Assembly: GCF_000332195.1 (NCBI RefSeq)
Contig: NZ_KB235922.1
Coordinates: 6,324,443 to 6,388,442 of the forward strand
Reading direction: 5' to 3'
DNA length: 64,000 bases
Source: Pleurocapsa sp. PCC 7319
GTDB taxonomy: Bacteria; Cyanobacteriota; Cyanobacteriia; Cyanobacteriales; Xenococcaceae
Each line of letters starts with the position of its first letter. Position 1 is the first letter of the stretch. Below the pieces are notes generated by a model, which was given only the letters and a program-made list of their open reading frames with translations, did not search any database and had not been told where the DNA came from. The position numbers and the translations under genes are program-made. Shown in pieces: positions 45,778-54,694 of the stretch.

Positions 45778-46524
45778 CTACTTCCCTCCCGTGATATCTA
45801 TAAAAGAACCTGTAGTGTATGAAGCTTCAGCAGATAATAACCACAAAATTGCTGTTGCCACTTCAATTGCTTGACCACCTCTTTTCATAGGGATAAATTC
45901 TTTGACTCTCTCAATACGATCTGGTTCACCACCACTAGCATGAATTTCAGTGTCAATAAAACCAGGGCGCACAGCATTGACACGAATCCCTTCTTCAGCA
46001 ACTTCTTTTGCCAAGCCAATCGTCATGGTGTCGATCGCTCCTTTTGAAGCAGCATAATCTACATATTCACCAGGAGAACCAAGGCGAGAAGCACCGGATG
46101 AAACATTAACAATAGCTCCTCCTGTACCACCGTGTTTGGTAGACATACGTTTTACAGCTTCTCTGGCACATAGAAAGCTGCCAATAATATTGGTAGCCAA
46201 GATTCGTTGCAGACGGTTAGCATCCATATTTTCAACCCGCATTTGCTGCTCTAAGATTCCGGCATTGTTGACTAGTGCTGTTACCGTTCCTAGTTGTCTG
46301 TCTACTGAATTAAAAAGAGCGATTACATCAGTCTCAGAAGCAACATCAGCAGAAAGAGCGATCGCTTTGTTTCCCAATTTTTTGATCCCATCAACAACTT
46401 TCTTGGCAGCCTCTTGATTACGAAGATAATTGACACAAACAGCATAACCTTTGTCGGCGGCAAGATAAGCAGTAGCGGCACCAATGCCACGACTCGCACC
46501 TGTAATTACAATAACTTTTTCCAT
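45778..46524 (-). CDS. short-chain dehydrogenase/reductase (SDR)
   Basis: A 248-residue Rossmann-fold enzyme. The coenzyme motif is GASRGIGAAT, followed by NNAG, and the catalytic S-Y-K in IVNVSSGAS and YVDYAASKG. It ends SFIDITGGK, as in glucose 1-dehydrogenase/FabG-like SDRs. The position after strand 2 (CVNYLRNQ) suggests NADP. Substrate unknown. Convergent with the WD40 gene. Confidence 0.87.
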   Translation of the reverse strand: MEKVIVITGASRGIGAATAYLAADKGYAVCVNYLRNQEAAKKVVDGIKKLGNKAIALSADVASETDVIALFNSVDRQLGTVTALVNNAGILEQQMRVENMDANRLQRILATNIIGSFLCAREAVKRMSTKHGGTGGAIVNVSSGASRLGSPGEYVDYAASKGAIDTMTIGLAKEVAEEGIRVNAVRPGFIDTEIHASGGEPDRIERVKEFIPMKRGGQAIEVATAILWLLSAEASYTTGSFIDITGGK

Positions 46525-46710
46525 CTTTCTAGAAGCTTTATAAACTACTTTTTATACTCAATCTCTATTAATAATTGCTTTAACGCATATTTTAAGTTGA
46601 TTGGGGACTAGTGGTTCTGTCCGTTAATTCATGAGTAATACTAAAGATGTAATGATAAATGTTGCATATTGAAAGAATGAAATATCCTCAATACAACTTT
46701 TTTTTGCTGC

Positions 46711-46740
46711 TTGACAACTCATAGTCGTTATGAGTATGAT
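46711..46740 (+). promoter_or_regulatory. sigma70-type promoter for the peroxiredoxin cluster
   Basis: TTGACA (46711-46716), an 18-bp spacer, and TATGAT (46735-46740): the best promoter match in the window, about 55 bp before the start of the peroxiredoxin gene. An inverted repeat lies in its spacer. Confidence 0.72.
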
Positions 46741-46764
46741 TTATCTAATACGGCTCATGATGAG
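46718..46764. promoter_or_regulatory. two inverted repeats, candidate repressor operators
   Basis: CTCATA-gtcgt-TATGAG (46718-46734) fills the promoter spacer, and CTCAT-g-ATGAG (46754-46764) lies near the expected start of transcription. Both share the CTCAT/ATGAG arms. A repressor on these sites would block RNA polymerase; a peroxide or redox sensor (PerR or an ArsR-family RexT-type protein) is an obvious candidate from the genes controlled, but the protein is not encoded next to it. Confidence 0.6.
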
Positions 46765-46797
46765 TACGAAAAAATTAAGTAAGGAGTAAGCTCAAAA

Positions 46798-47325
46798 ATG
46801 ATTGATACAGTACCAAGCGTAGTATTCAAAACCAGAGTGCGTGACGAATCTGTTGAAGGACCCAATCCTTTTCGTTGGCAGGATATGACTACAGAAGATA
46901 TTTTTAAAGGTAAAAAAGTAGTCTTATTTTCTCTTCCTGGTGCATTCACTCCTACTTGTTCTTCCACTCATTTACCCGGATATGAGAAACACTACGAAGA
47001 ATTTAAGTCTCTAGGTGTAGATGAAATTGTTTGTTTATCAGTTAACGATGCTTTTGTCATGTTCCAGTGGGGTAAGCAGCAAGGAGTCGAAAACGTATTC
47101 TTGCTTCCTGATGGTAATGGTGAATTTACGCGCAAGATGGGAATGTTAGTAGACAAAAATAATTTAGGATTTGGGATGCGTTCCTGGCGTTATTCGATGT
47201 TTGTCAACGACATGAAGATCGAAAAAATGTTTGTCGAACCAGATTTTGGTGATAACTGTCCTACCGATCCTTTTGAAGTATCCGATGCCGATACCATGTT
47301 GGCATATCTCAAAGAAGCCAAATAA
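46798..47325 (+). CDS. type II (Prx5) peroxiredoxin
   Basis: A 175-residue thiol peroxidase. The peroxidatic cysteine is C54 in [17 protein letters not shown], the signature of the Prx5/type II group; two other cysteines (in EIVCLSVND and GDNCPTD) could form the resolving partner or be free. It reduces hydrogen peroxide and alkyl hydroperoxides, normally with glutathione/glutaredoxin or thioredoxin. It is the first gene of the stress cluster that ends with glutathione reductase. AAGGAG ribosome site; promoter and inverted repeats upstream. Confidence 0.9.
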   Translation: MIDTVPSVVFKTRVRDESVEGPNPFRWQDMTTEDIFKGKKVVLFSLPGAFTPTCSSTHLPGYEKHYEEFKSLGVDEIVCLSVNDAFVMFQWGKQQGVENVFLLPDGNGEFTRKMGMLVDKNNLGFGMRSWRYSMFVNDMKIEKMFVEPDFGDNCPTDPFEVSDADTMLAYLKEAK

Positions 47326-47377
47326 ACACTTCATTATGTAGGAGCATTATAAAAAATGTTCCTACCCAGAAAAAATC

Positions 47378-48151
47378 ATGGGAACAATTTATCTTGGGAC
47401 TATAGCTAGTTTAGGAGCTGGTTTAGCCACAGCAGTAGGTGCATTACCAATTTTGTTTACTGCTAATTTAGATAAAAAATGGCAAGGTATTCTTCTGGGT
47501 TTGGGTGGTGGAGTAATGTTAGCAGCCACAGCATTTTCCTTAATTATTCCAGGCAAAGAGGCTGCAGTAGATTTAGGTTATTCCCAAACGAATTCAGCTT
47601 TAGTTGTCAGTATCGGCGTGATTTTGGGTGCAAGTTTACTGTGGTTGATGCACAATTATTTTCCTCATGAGCATTTTCATCAAGGTAAAGAAGGTAAAAT
47701 TACTGAAAACTTTCAACGAATCTGGTTATTTGTCATTGCGATCACGATTCATAATTTTCCCGAAGGTTTAGCAGTGGGTGTCGGTTTTGGCGATGGCAAC
47801 ATTAGTCATGGATTGCCCTTAGCTTTGGGTATTGGTTTACAGAATATGCCTGAAGGTTTAATAGTGGCATTAGCATTAAGAGAGTTAGACTATTCCATTA
47901 AATATGCTTTGGGGATTTCCTTACTAACTGGCTTAGTCGAACCGATTGGTGGTTTTTTGGGCGCGAGTATTGTTAATTTTGGTCAATCTTTCTTACCTTG
48001 GGGAATGGCGATCGCAGCAGGCTCGATGTTATTTGTGATTGTGGACGAAATTATTCCTGAAATCGACCGAGAAAGTACTGCCCAAGAAGGAACTTTGGGA
48101 ATTATGACTGGATTTGTTGCCATGATGTTTTTGGATATTGCCTTTGGCTAA
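47378..48151 (+). CDS. ZIP-family divalent metal transporter
   Basis: A 257-residue membrane protein with about eight helices. The metal-path motifs are HNFPEGLAVGVGFG (helix IV) and QNMPEGLIVALALRE (helix V), both strongly ZIP; the loop before has a histidine cluster (HNYFPHEHFHQG). It imports or exports zinc, iron or manganese. Placement 52 bp after a peroxiredoxin and 49 bp before dps suggests iron or manganese handling under oxidative stress, which is inference. Confidence 0.87.
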   Translation: MGTIYLGTIASLGAGLATAVGALPILFTANLDKKWQGILLGLGGGVMLAATAFSLIIPGKEAAVDLGYSQTNSALVVSIGVILGASLLWLMHNYFPHEHFHQGKEGKITENFQRIWLFVIAITIHNFPEGLAVGVGFGDGNISHGLPLALGIGLQNMPEGLIVALALRELDYSIKYALGISLLTGLVEPIGGFLGASIVNFGQSFLPWGMAIAAGSMLFVIVDEIIPEIDRESTAQEGTLGIMTGFVAMMFLDIAFG

Positions 48152-48200
48152 TTAAATCTAGAATCTTTTAAACTTAATAGATACTAAGGAGAATTAAACT

Positions 48201-48704
48201 ATGGTTTCTACCGTTTCTAAAAACAAGATTTACGCAACCCGTAACGACTTAGCAGAAAATATCAGAGTTAAAGCAATTGAGATTTTAAATCAAACCCTAG
48301 CAGCCACCCTAGATCTAAAAACTCAGGCTAAACAGGCACATTGGAATGTTAAGGGAATGGATTTTTATCAGTTACATGAACTGTTTGATGAAATAGCAAC
48401 CGAACTAGAAGGATATGTTGATATGGTTGCTGAACGTGTTACAGCTTTAGGTGGTGTGGCAATGGGAACAGCCCGTATCGCTGCTGCTGAGTCTATTTTG
48501 TCTGAATATAACCTAGATGCAGTGACTGGAGAAGAACACGTAACTGCTTTAGCAGATCGCTTTGGTACTTATGCTAAACATGTCCGTGAGGCGATCGACA
48601 CAACTGAGGAACTTGGTGATGCTGATACGGCAGATCTCTATACTGAAATCTCTCGTACAATTGATATGCGTCTTTGGTTCTTAGAAGCTCATTTAGTTAA
48701 GTAA
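48201..48704 (+). CDS. dps: Dps-family ferritin-like protein
   Basis: 167 residues with the Dps four-helix fold. The ferroxidase ligands lie at the subunit interface: QAHWNVKGMDFYQLHELFDE (H, D, E) and helix 2 YVDMVAERVTALGG. It oxidises ferrous iron with peroxide and stores it, protecting DNA; DNA binding may rely on the lysine-containing N-terminus (TVSKNK). AAGGAG ribosome site. Third gene of the stress cluster. Confidence 0.9.
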   Translation: MVSTVSKNKIYATRNDLAENIRVKAIEILNQTLAATLDLKTQAKQAHWNVKGMDFYQLHELFDEIATELEGYVDMVAERVTALGGVAMGTARIAAAESILSEYNLDAVTGEEHVTALADRFGTYAKHVREAIDTTEELGDADTADLYTEISRTIDMRLWFLEAHLVK

Positions 48705-48872
48705 TCTAGACATCGTTGCTTATTCTTAAGTAATGACTTTCTATTAGCTATTGGGTTGCATTATGGCTTACCTTCAGTACCAAGCGGATATGCATCAAAC
48801 CTATGATTTGCAATCTGCTTAGAATCTGTAAGGCAAGCATTTATTTATTTTATTAAACTAAAAGAGAATATC

Positions 48873-49154
48873 ATGACTGACACCAAAGGTGCAGACGCGG
48901 TAGATAAGGCGATCGCTCAAGGTCTAGATTTAGATGGTTCTCCCATTCCAGCAAACAAGTTAGAACTATATAACAAGGTTATGGGGTTTGAAGCAGGAAG
49001 ACAAAGAAGTGGTGTTACCAATACGATGCGCTCTCGTATTGTTAGGATTGGTGCAAAACATTTGGCTCAAGCCGAACTCAATCAAATGTTATTAGATGCG
49101 GAGTTTCCTCCTTTGAAAGATAAAGAAATCGCTTTTTATTACGGCGGTAAATAA
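48873..49154 (+). CDS. small conserved cyanobacterial protein (DUF4090-like)
   Basis: A 93-residue soluble, helical protein beginning TKGADAVDKAIAQGLDLDGSPIP and ending EIAFYYGGK. I recognise it as a conserved short family of cyanobacteria, probably DUF4090, but I am not certain of the number. It has no cysteine. Its place between dps and glutathione reductase on the same strand suggests a stress or redox role. Confidence 0.65.
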   Translation: MTDTKGADAVDKAIAQGLDLDGSPIPANKLELYNKVMGFEAGRQRSGVTNTMRSRIVRIGAKHLAQAELNQMLLDAEFPPLKDKEIAFYYGGK

Positions 49155-49248
49155 AAGATTAAATCCCCCCTCTCTAAGTCAGGGGGAAAAATCATCTAAA
49201 AGCCAAAGCTTAGAGCTTAAAGCTATTTAACAAGGAGCATATTTCAAA

Positions 49249-50604
49249 ATGAGTTATGATTTCGATCTATTTGTGATTGGTGCGGGTTCAGGGGGAATCG
49301 CTACTGCTAGACGTGCTGCCCAGTACGGTGCCAAAGTAGGAATTGTTGAGAGCGATCGCCTAGGAGGAACTTGTGTCAATCGAGGTTGTGTACCCAAAAA
49401 GTTAATGGTCTATGCCTCTCATTTTCCTGCTGCCTTTGAAGAATCTGCGGGCTACGGCTGGACTGTAGGTGAAAGCAGCTTTGATTGGGAGAAGATGATC
49501 GTTGCCGTCAATAATGAAGTCGATCGTCTCAATGGCATCTATGGAAGGATGTTAGATAACTCTGAAGTAAAGCTTTATCGGGGTCACGGGAAGTTCGTCG
49601 ACTCCCATACCATTGAGATTGGTGATCAGAAAGTTACCGCAGAAAAAATCCTAATTGCAGTAGGTGGCAAACCAGTAAAACCTGATGAGATTCCTGGTGT
49701 GGAACATGCTATTACCTCCAGAGAAATTTTTCATGTCAAAGAACAACCCAAACGGATTGTAATCATTGGCGGTGGTTACATTGGCGTGGAGTTTGCCTGT
49801 ATTCTTAATGGGTTGGGAACTGAAGTAACTATGGTAATTCGTCGAGATAAAATCTTGAATGGTTTTGACGACGATCTACGTAGCGAAATTCAAGAAGCTA
49901 TGGAAAAGCATGGTATTCGGATTATTACCTGCAAACCTAAAATATCTATTGCCAAGAAGGATCATGGTTTAGAGATAACCATACCAGGAAACGATGGTCG
50001 AGAAGAAATTATTGTTGCCGATGCTGCCAGTCTTGCTGCCACAGGAAGAGAGCCTAACTTAGCTAATCTAGGTTTAGAGAATACCAAAGTCGAAGTAGTT
50101 AATGGTGCAGTAGCGGTAGATGAATATAATCAAACTGCTGAAGAGCATATTTATGCGGTAGGAGACTGTACCGATAAAATCAATTTAACTCCTGTAGCAA
50201 TTAACGAAGGTCGAGCCTTTGCCGATACTCATTTTGGCGGACAATCTCGACAGATGAGCTATGAAAATATTCCCACTGCTGTATTTTCAACGCCCGAAGC
50301 AGCTACAGTAGGTTTAACTGAAGCCGAAGCTCGAGAAAAATATGGTGATGCAGTCAAAGTCTACCGCAGTAAGTTCCGTCCCATGTACTATACTCTGCCC
50401 GATAAACAGGAAAAAACTCTGATGAAGTTAATTGTAGATACTAGTACCAATAAGGTAGTTGGTGCGCACATGGTAGGAGATAGTGCAGCCGAAATCATAC
50501 AGGGAGTAGCGATCGCAGTTAAGATGGGTGCAACTAAAGCTGATTTTGATGCCACCGTCGGTATCCATCCCAGTTCAGCCGAAGAGTTTGTGACAATGCG
50601 CTAA
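49249..50604 (+). CDS. gor: glutathione-disulfide reductase
   Basis: A 451-residue FAD enzyme reducing glutathione disulfide with NADPH. FAD site GAGSGG; redox-active pair C42/C47 in GGTCVNRGCVPKK; NAD(P)H motif GGGYIGVEFA with VIRRDK after strand 2, the arginines pointing to NADPH; FAD motif AVGDCT; and the active-site histidine-glutamate pair in GIHPSSAEE at the C-terminus. It regenerates glutathione for the peroxiredoxin system of the same cluster. Ribosome site CAAGGAG. Confidence 0.92.
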   Translation: MSYDFDLFVIGAGSGGIATARRAAQYGAKVGIVESDRLGGTCVNRGCVPKKLMVYASHFPAAFEESAGYGWTVGESSFDWEKMIVAVNNEVDRLNGIYGRMLDNSEVKLYRGHGKFVDSHTIEIGDQKVTAEKILIAVGGKPVKPDEIPGVEHAITSREIFHVKEQPKRIVIIGGGYIGVEFACILNGLGTEVTMVIRRDKILNGFDDDLRSEIQEAMEKHGIRIITCKPKISIAKKDHGLEITIPGNDGREEIIVADAASLAATGREPNLANLGLENTKVEVVNGAVAVDEYNQTAEEHIYAVGDCTDKINLTPVAINEGRAFADTHFGGQSRQMSYENIPTAVFSTPEAATVGLTEAEAREKYGDAVKVYRSKFRPMYYTLPDKQEKTLMKLIVDTSTNKVVGAHMVGDSAAEIIQGVAIAVKMGATKADFDATVGIHPSSAEEFVTMR

Positions 50605-50709
50605 TAATGAGTTTGAGTAGAAACAACTTTGTTAGAGAAACTAAACACTAATTTCACCAAGCGGATTTAGGATCACCACTTATTTTACTAATTACTAAAT
50701 ATCGCTTAA

Positions 50710-50737
50710 AGCCTAGAGCTTAGAGCTTAGAACTAAT
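50710..50737. repeat. degenerate heptamer array, 4 units (AGCTTAG)
   Basis: AGCCTAG, AGCTTAG x2, AACTAAT between gor and the convergent TPR gene. Confidence 0.6.
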
Positions 50738-50775
50738 TGAAATTATTGAGTTTCACAGCCTCATTTAGCCCCAGA

Positions 50776-52608
50776 TTAATTTTGTTTGTATTCTTCTAGC
50801 AATTTTGGGACATAATCGTAGCCATCTACGCCAATCAGAGTAATAATTTGCGATCGCCTTTGACTCAAGACTTGTGAAAACTCTTCTGGTCCGACTTGCC
50901 CTTGCAAAATTGACAATAATCCTGCTATTTGTCGCCACTCTACAGAGTTAATTTGATTAAGGAGATACATACCCAAACTGCCATAGGTGATTGCTGCTTC
51001 TCGATCTTCGATACTATAGTAGGCTTCAGCAAGATAGGAAAAGCTTAATCCTTGGAGATATACATCCCTCGAATTCTGAGCTAATTCTGCCCCTCTCGTT
51101 AAAGAGGCGATCGCAGCAGTGGGTTGCCCTAAGGTGACATAGGCGATTCCCAAACTACTCTGACCAAAAGATTGACTTTGTAAGTCTCCTTGTTTCTGAG
51201 CTAATGCTACTCCTTGTTCCAAGTAACGAATTGCCTCACTATAATTCTCAGCTGCCATACTTTCTCGCTGAAGTGCGCCCAAGACCTGAGCATAACCTAA
51301 GTTAACTAAAGCGTTAGCTTCGCCTAATTTGTCTCCTACCTGGCGGGCTGCAATTAAAGCCCTTTGGCTATAGTTAATTGCCTCGCTGTAGTTTTTTAGG
51401 TTAACTTTGGTACGGCTGAGGTGGTTAAGGTTGGCAATTTCGCAAGGGTAATCATCGGCTTGTATAGCGATTTCTAAGGCTTCTTGATGAAAGATGACAG
51501 CTTTGTCATAGGCTCCAATTGTCCGTTGAGAATAGCCTAATAAAGTCAAGATACGAGCTTTTTCTTCTGTTCCTTCCACTTGCTTAAGAGGTTCATTCAG
51601 ATAATCGAGAGTATCCTGTAAATATTCCCCCGAAAAGGAGGCAAAGACACCGCTATAGAGAGGAAAGTCTTCCCGTTGAGCAAAAGTCCGCAAAATTTGC
51701 AGCATCATTAAAAAACAACCATCAGCTAATTCTGGCTTACTGTTAGCAAATGCTTGCCATAGCTCAGACCAAATAAAGGCAAAGGTAAGCAAAGTGCTAT
51801 AAGAAAGTTCTTTGCCAAACTTAGAATTATATGGCTGTTGATCGTACCAGGTAACTAAACCTTGTTGAAGATAGTGCAGCAAAATAGCCAATTCTACCCA
51901 AGCTCTTAATTCGAGATTATTGGCAATTCTGGCAAAAGCGATCGCTGATTGTTGTTGAGCTAAAGTTTGAAATAACTGTTTGGGCAAAGTGCTAGATACT
52001 TTCTGCCCCCAAATACGCCAGGGATTAGGTTTTTCAGCGCCAAAACCCGAAAAATTACTCTCTGAAGAGTACATCCAGCTAACCAAATCACCTTCTAAAG
52101 CAGTGCAGGATTTTACGCCTTCAGTAATACCGGCAGCTAATTGTTGCCAATCTTGAGCTAGATTAGGATCTGTTTGACTATCGGCGGCAGTTTTTAAACT
52201 CTCAGCCAATTTACCCAACTGATCGATGCTGAGAAAATTATCTTGATTAGGATCAATTACTTTGACTATCGCTAGGAAATAGTCTTTAGGAGCGACAGCT
52301 AAAATATCTTCGGCAACTCTATCAATATCAGCATTAACTTGGTTTTCTTCCTGCCAACGTAACCATTGTTTTTCAATAGTTTGTAAGGCTCTAAGCACTC
52401 GAGTCGCTTTTAATTTCGTATCCAACTGCATTTTAGTTGTCTCGATCCGTTGATTCAGACAGCGTTCAAATATTTCTCCGGTGCCAGCCTCTACTTGTTC
52501 TACCAGCATTCTATAGACTCGCTCAAAGGAACTAATTTTTCCTTGGAGAGTCAGCTCAACAATTTGGTCGATGATGGCAAAATAGCGATCGCTTAAAGAT
52601 TGAGACAC
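50776..52608 (-). CDS. TPR-repeat protein, unknown function
   Basis: A 610-residue protein. The N-terminal half (1-330) is helical with no known domain; the C-terminal half (about 345-565) has five or six TPR units (LTLLGYSQRTIGAYDKAVIFHQEAL, NLNHLSRTKVNLKNYSEAINYSQRAL and similar). It should be a protein-protein scaffold in the cytoplasm; it has no signal peptide. Nothing nearby tells its partner. It is divergent from the DUF3685 gene. Confidence 0.75.
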   Translation of the reverse strand: MSQSLSDRYFAIIDQIVELTLQGKISSFERVYRMLVEQVEAGTGEIFERCLNQRIETTKMQLDTKLKATRVLRALQTIEKQWLRWQEENQVNADIDRVAEDILAVAPKDYFLAIVKVIDPNQDNFLSIDQLGKLAESLKTAADSQTDPNLAQDWQQLAAGITEGVKSCTALEGDLVSWMYSSESNFSGFGAEKPNPWRIWGQKVSSTLPKQLFQTLAQQQSAIAFARIANNLELRAWVELAILLHYLQQGLVTWYDQQPYNSKFGKELSYSTLLTFAFIWSELWQAFANSKPELADGCFLMMLQILRTFAQREDFPLYSGVFASFSGEYLQDTLDYLNEPLKQVEGTEEKARILTLLGYSQRTIGAYDKAVIFHQEALEIAIQADDYPCEIANLNHLSRTKVNLKNYSEAINYSQRALIAARQVGDKLGEANALVNLGYAQVLGALQRESMAAENYSEAIRYLEQGVALAQKQGDLQSQSFGQSSLGIAYVTLGQPTAAIASLTRGAELAQNSRDVYLQGLSFSYLAEAYYSIEDREAAITYGSLGMYLLNQINSVEWRQIAGLLSILQGQVGPEEFSQVLSQRRSQIITLIGVDGYDYVPKLLEEYKQN

Positions 52609-52854
52609 AATGTTTATCTTTTATGAGTGAGCAACAAGATAGCAGTTTGCACTGGGATGAGTACCCTATTCTTTAACATAGGGCAAGTTAGCAACAGGTT
52701 AAAGGCAAACGACTGTAATGGATTTCAACTTTCAGAATTAGGTAATTACTTTAATTAACATTGAAGCAGGAAAAAATTATTATACCTTGTACTTTTAGTT
52801 TGATAATCAGTTGAGCAATATAATTGATTGTTATTGCCAGGTTATCGGCTAGAA

Positions 52855-54513
52855 ATGACCAAAGACAAGATTAAACTGTTCATTGTTGATCGCGATTCCA
52901 TCTTTCGTCTGGGTTTGTGTACGGCGATCGCACAATATGCCGATTTTGAAATTGTCGGTGAAGGAAACATTAGTAATGACACTTTGCGAGAACTTACTCA
53001 AGGTTTGATTCTCAATGTTTTGGTTCTTGGTGTTAGTTCTCATACATCTGCCTCAGAAATTTCCAGTCTTAAATTTTGTCAGCAATTAAGACTGTTATAT
53101 CCTCAGCTGCCGTTATTTCTCCTAACGCCTAATTTTTCTCTGAGAAAACTGACCAAGATTCAATCTTGGGGTGTGCGAGGTTATTGTGAGCGTAATTCTA
53201 GTATTACAACGATTATTGAAGGCTTATATTCCGTTGCCTACGGCGATACTTATTGGCAGGTGGAAAATTTGCGTCCTCAGCTCTGGCAAAATGTTTTAGC
53301 TCGGATTAGTAAGCCTGGTAGATTGCAGATTGAAGAGAGTCTTAGAGAAATTGAGACGCAATTAAATAATCCCGATTTATCCGATTGGGAAAAAGTATTC
53401 TTAGTGGGTCGTAAGCGTGAATTATTGGCTGCCCGTTGGATATCTAATCGTTTTGTTACCGCAGAAATCGACTTAATTGAGAACTCATCACCAGTTGATA
53501 ATCCATCTGATGCAGGAGAGTTGGCTCCTGTCACTCCTACGGAATTAGCCCCACTTCCAGTTTTTGAAGATTCTGTCAATAAAACCATCTTTGAGCAGGC
53601 AGTTATGAATATTCAATTGGGTTTATTTAATAAAACTAAAGTACCTTTGGAAATTGATATTCTTCAGCCACAAGTACAGAAAGACTTATGCTATCTAATT
53701 TTGAAACGCCTGAGTGATACTGTTAACAACGCTCCACTTTCCAATAACTTAGAGGATAATTATCATGATTACTTAACTACTCTTTGGCAATGGAGTACTG
53801 GTTCTTTTTTAAGTCAATATTATGGTCAACTAACTGTAGAAGAAGAACAAAAATTAATCACTTTAGTAGAACAAGAATTGAACCCAGTTAAAAGTCAGAT
53901 TTTCAACTATATCTATGGTATTCCGGAGTTATTTGCCTACTTGTCAGGAAAACCAGGTTTGAAGGTCGATAATGTTATTTATCAATCTGATGCTCCAGAG
54001 GCGATCGCCCGTATTGAATTTTTGTTACATAATTTTATTATTCACCTTGCCAATGCTGTCATGCAGGTAATTTTAAATAATTTTTATGATTGGGAAATTT
54101 TTAAATATCAACTTTATCGATCTAACTATAAAAGCGATCGTGAGTTAGCTCGCTTTCGTAATCAATTGTCCTGGAGATATCGTCAAGAAATATATTTCAC
54201 CCATCCCCAAGACATTTTCGAAAGTCGTCATCGTCTGTTTGTCTTCAATGATGGCAAAATTAGAACAATGTTTATTTATGCGCCTCGTAAAGAAGAATTA
54301 GAGCAGTTAACAGGGATATCTTGGTTGGTCACGATTGTGATTGAAATTCGAGATGCGATCGCACCACTGGTACGGAGGTTTGTCGCCCTCGCTGGTAATG
54401 CAGTGGTATTTGTTTTGACTCAGGTAATTGGCAAAAGTTTGGGTTTAATTGGGAAAGGTATTATTCAAGGAATTGGCAGCACGATTAAAGATATTCCGAA
54501 TAGTAAAAAATAA
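52855..54513 (+). CDS. DUF3685 protein with degenerate receiver-like N-terminus
   Basis: About 552 residues from the ATG at 52855 (an in-frame TTG at 52828 would add nine). Residues 1-125 look like a response regulator receiver (KIKLFIVDRDSIFRLGLCTAI, LRLLYPQLPLFLLTP, GVRGYCERNSSITTIIEGL), but the site of the acceptor aspartate is a glycine (NVLVLGVSS). A long domain (130-520) follows, which I recognise as cyanobacterial DUF3685, and two hydrophobic C-terminal segments (WLVTIVIEIRDAIAPLV, AVVFVLTQVIGKSLGLIGKGI). Likely membrane-associated; function unknown. Confidence 0.75.
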   Translation: MTKDKIKLFIVDRDSIFRLGLCTAIAQYADFEIVGEGNISNDTLRELTQGLILNVLVLGVSSHTSASEISSLKFCQQLRLLYPQLPLFLLTPNFSLRKLTKIQSWGVRGYCERNSSITTIIEGLYSVAYGDTYWQVENLRPQLWQNVLARISKPGRLQIEESLREIETQLNNPDLSDWEKVFLVGRKRELLAARWISNRFVTAEIDLIENSSPVDNPSDAGELAPVTPTELAPLPVFEDSVNKTIFEQAVMNIQLGLFNKTKVPLEIDILQPQVQKDLCYLILKRLSDTVNNAPLSNNLEDNYHDYLTTLWQWSTGSFLSQYYGQLTVEEEQKLITLVEQELNPVKSQIFNYIYGIPELFAYLSGKPGLKVDNVIYQSDAPEAIARIEFLLHNFIIHLANAVMQVILNNFYDWEIFKYQLYRSNYKSDRELARFRNQLSWRYRQEIYFTHPQDIFESRHRLFVFNDGKIRTMFIYAPRKEELEQLTGISWLVTIVIEIRDAIAPLVRRFVALAGNAVVFVLTQVIGKSLGLIGKGIIQGIGSTIKDIPNSKK

Positions 54514-54538
54514 CGATGCCCAAGTTGGCAATCTATTT

Positions 54539-54687
54539 GAGTTCGGAATTTGGAGTTCGGAGTTTGGAATTCGGAGTTCGGAGTTCGGAGTTCGGAGTTC
54601 GGAGTTCGGAGTTCGGAGTTCGGAGTTCGGAGTTCGGAGTTCGGAGTTCGGAATTATAGGTTAATTGGAATTCGGAATTCGGAGTTC
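54539..54687. repeat. tandem heptamer array, 16 units + 3 (GAGTTCG)
   Basis: 112 bp of contiguous 7-bp units, mostly GAGTTCG with GAATTTG/GAATTCG variants at the left end (54539-54650), then after 17 bp three more units (54668-54688). It lies between the ends of two convergent genes. Its period of seven makes it open in several frames, so any long frame here is spurious. Confidence 0.95.
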
Positions 54688-54694
54688 AAAAAAG

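Noticed and set aside
45644..45874. 76-residue frame after the WD40 gene
   Set aside because: It overlaps the end of the convergent SDR gene, has no motif and lacks a ribosome site.
48764..48820. 19-residue frame between dps and the small conserved protein
   Set aside because: Too short, no ribosome site, no way to support it from sequence.
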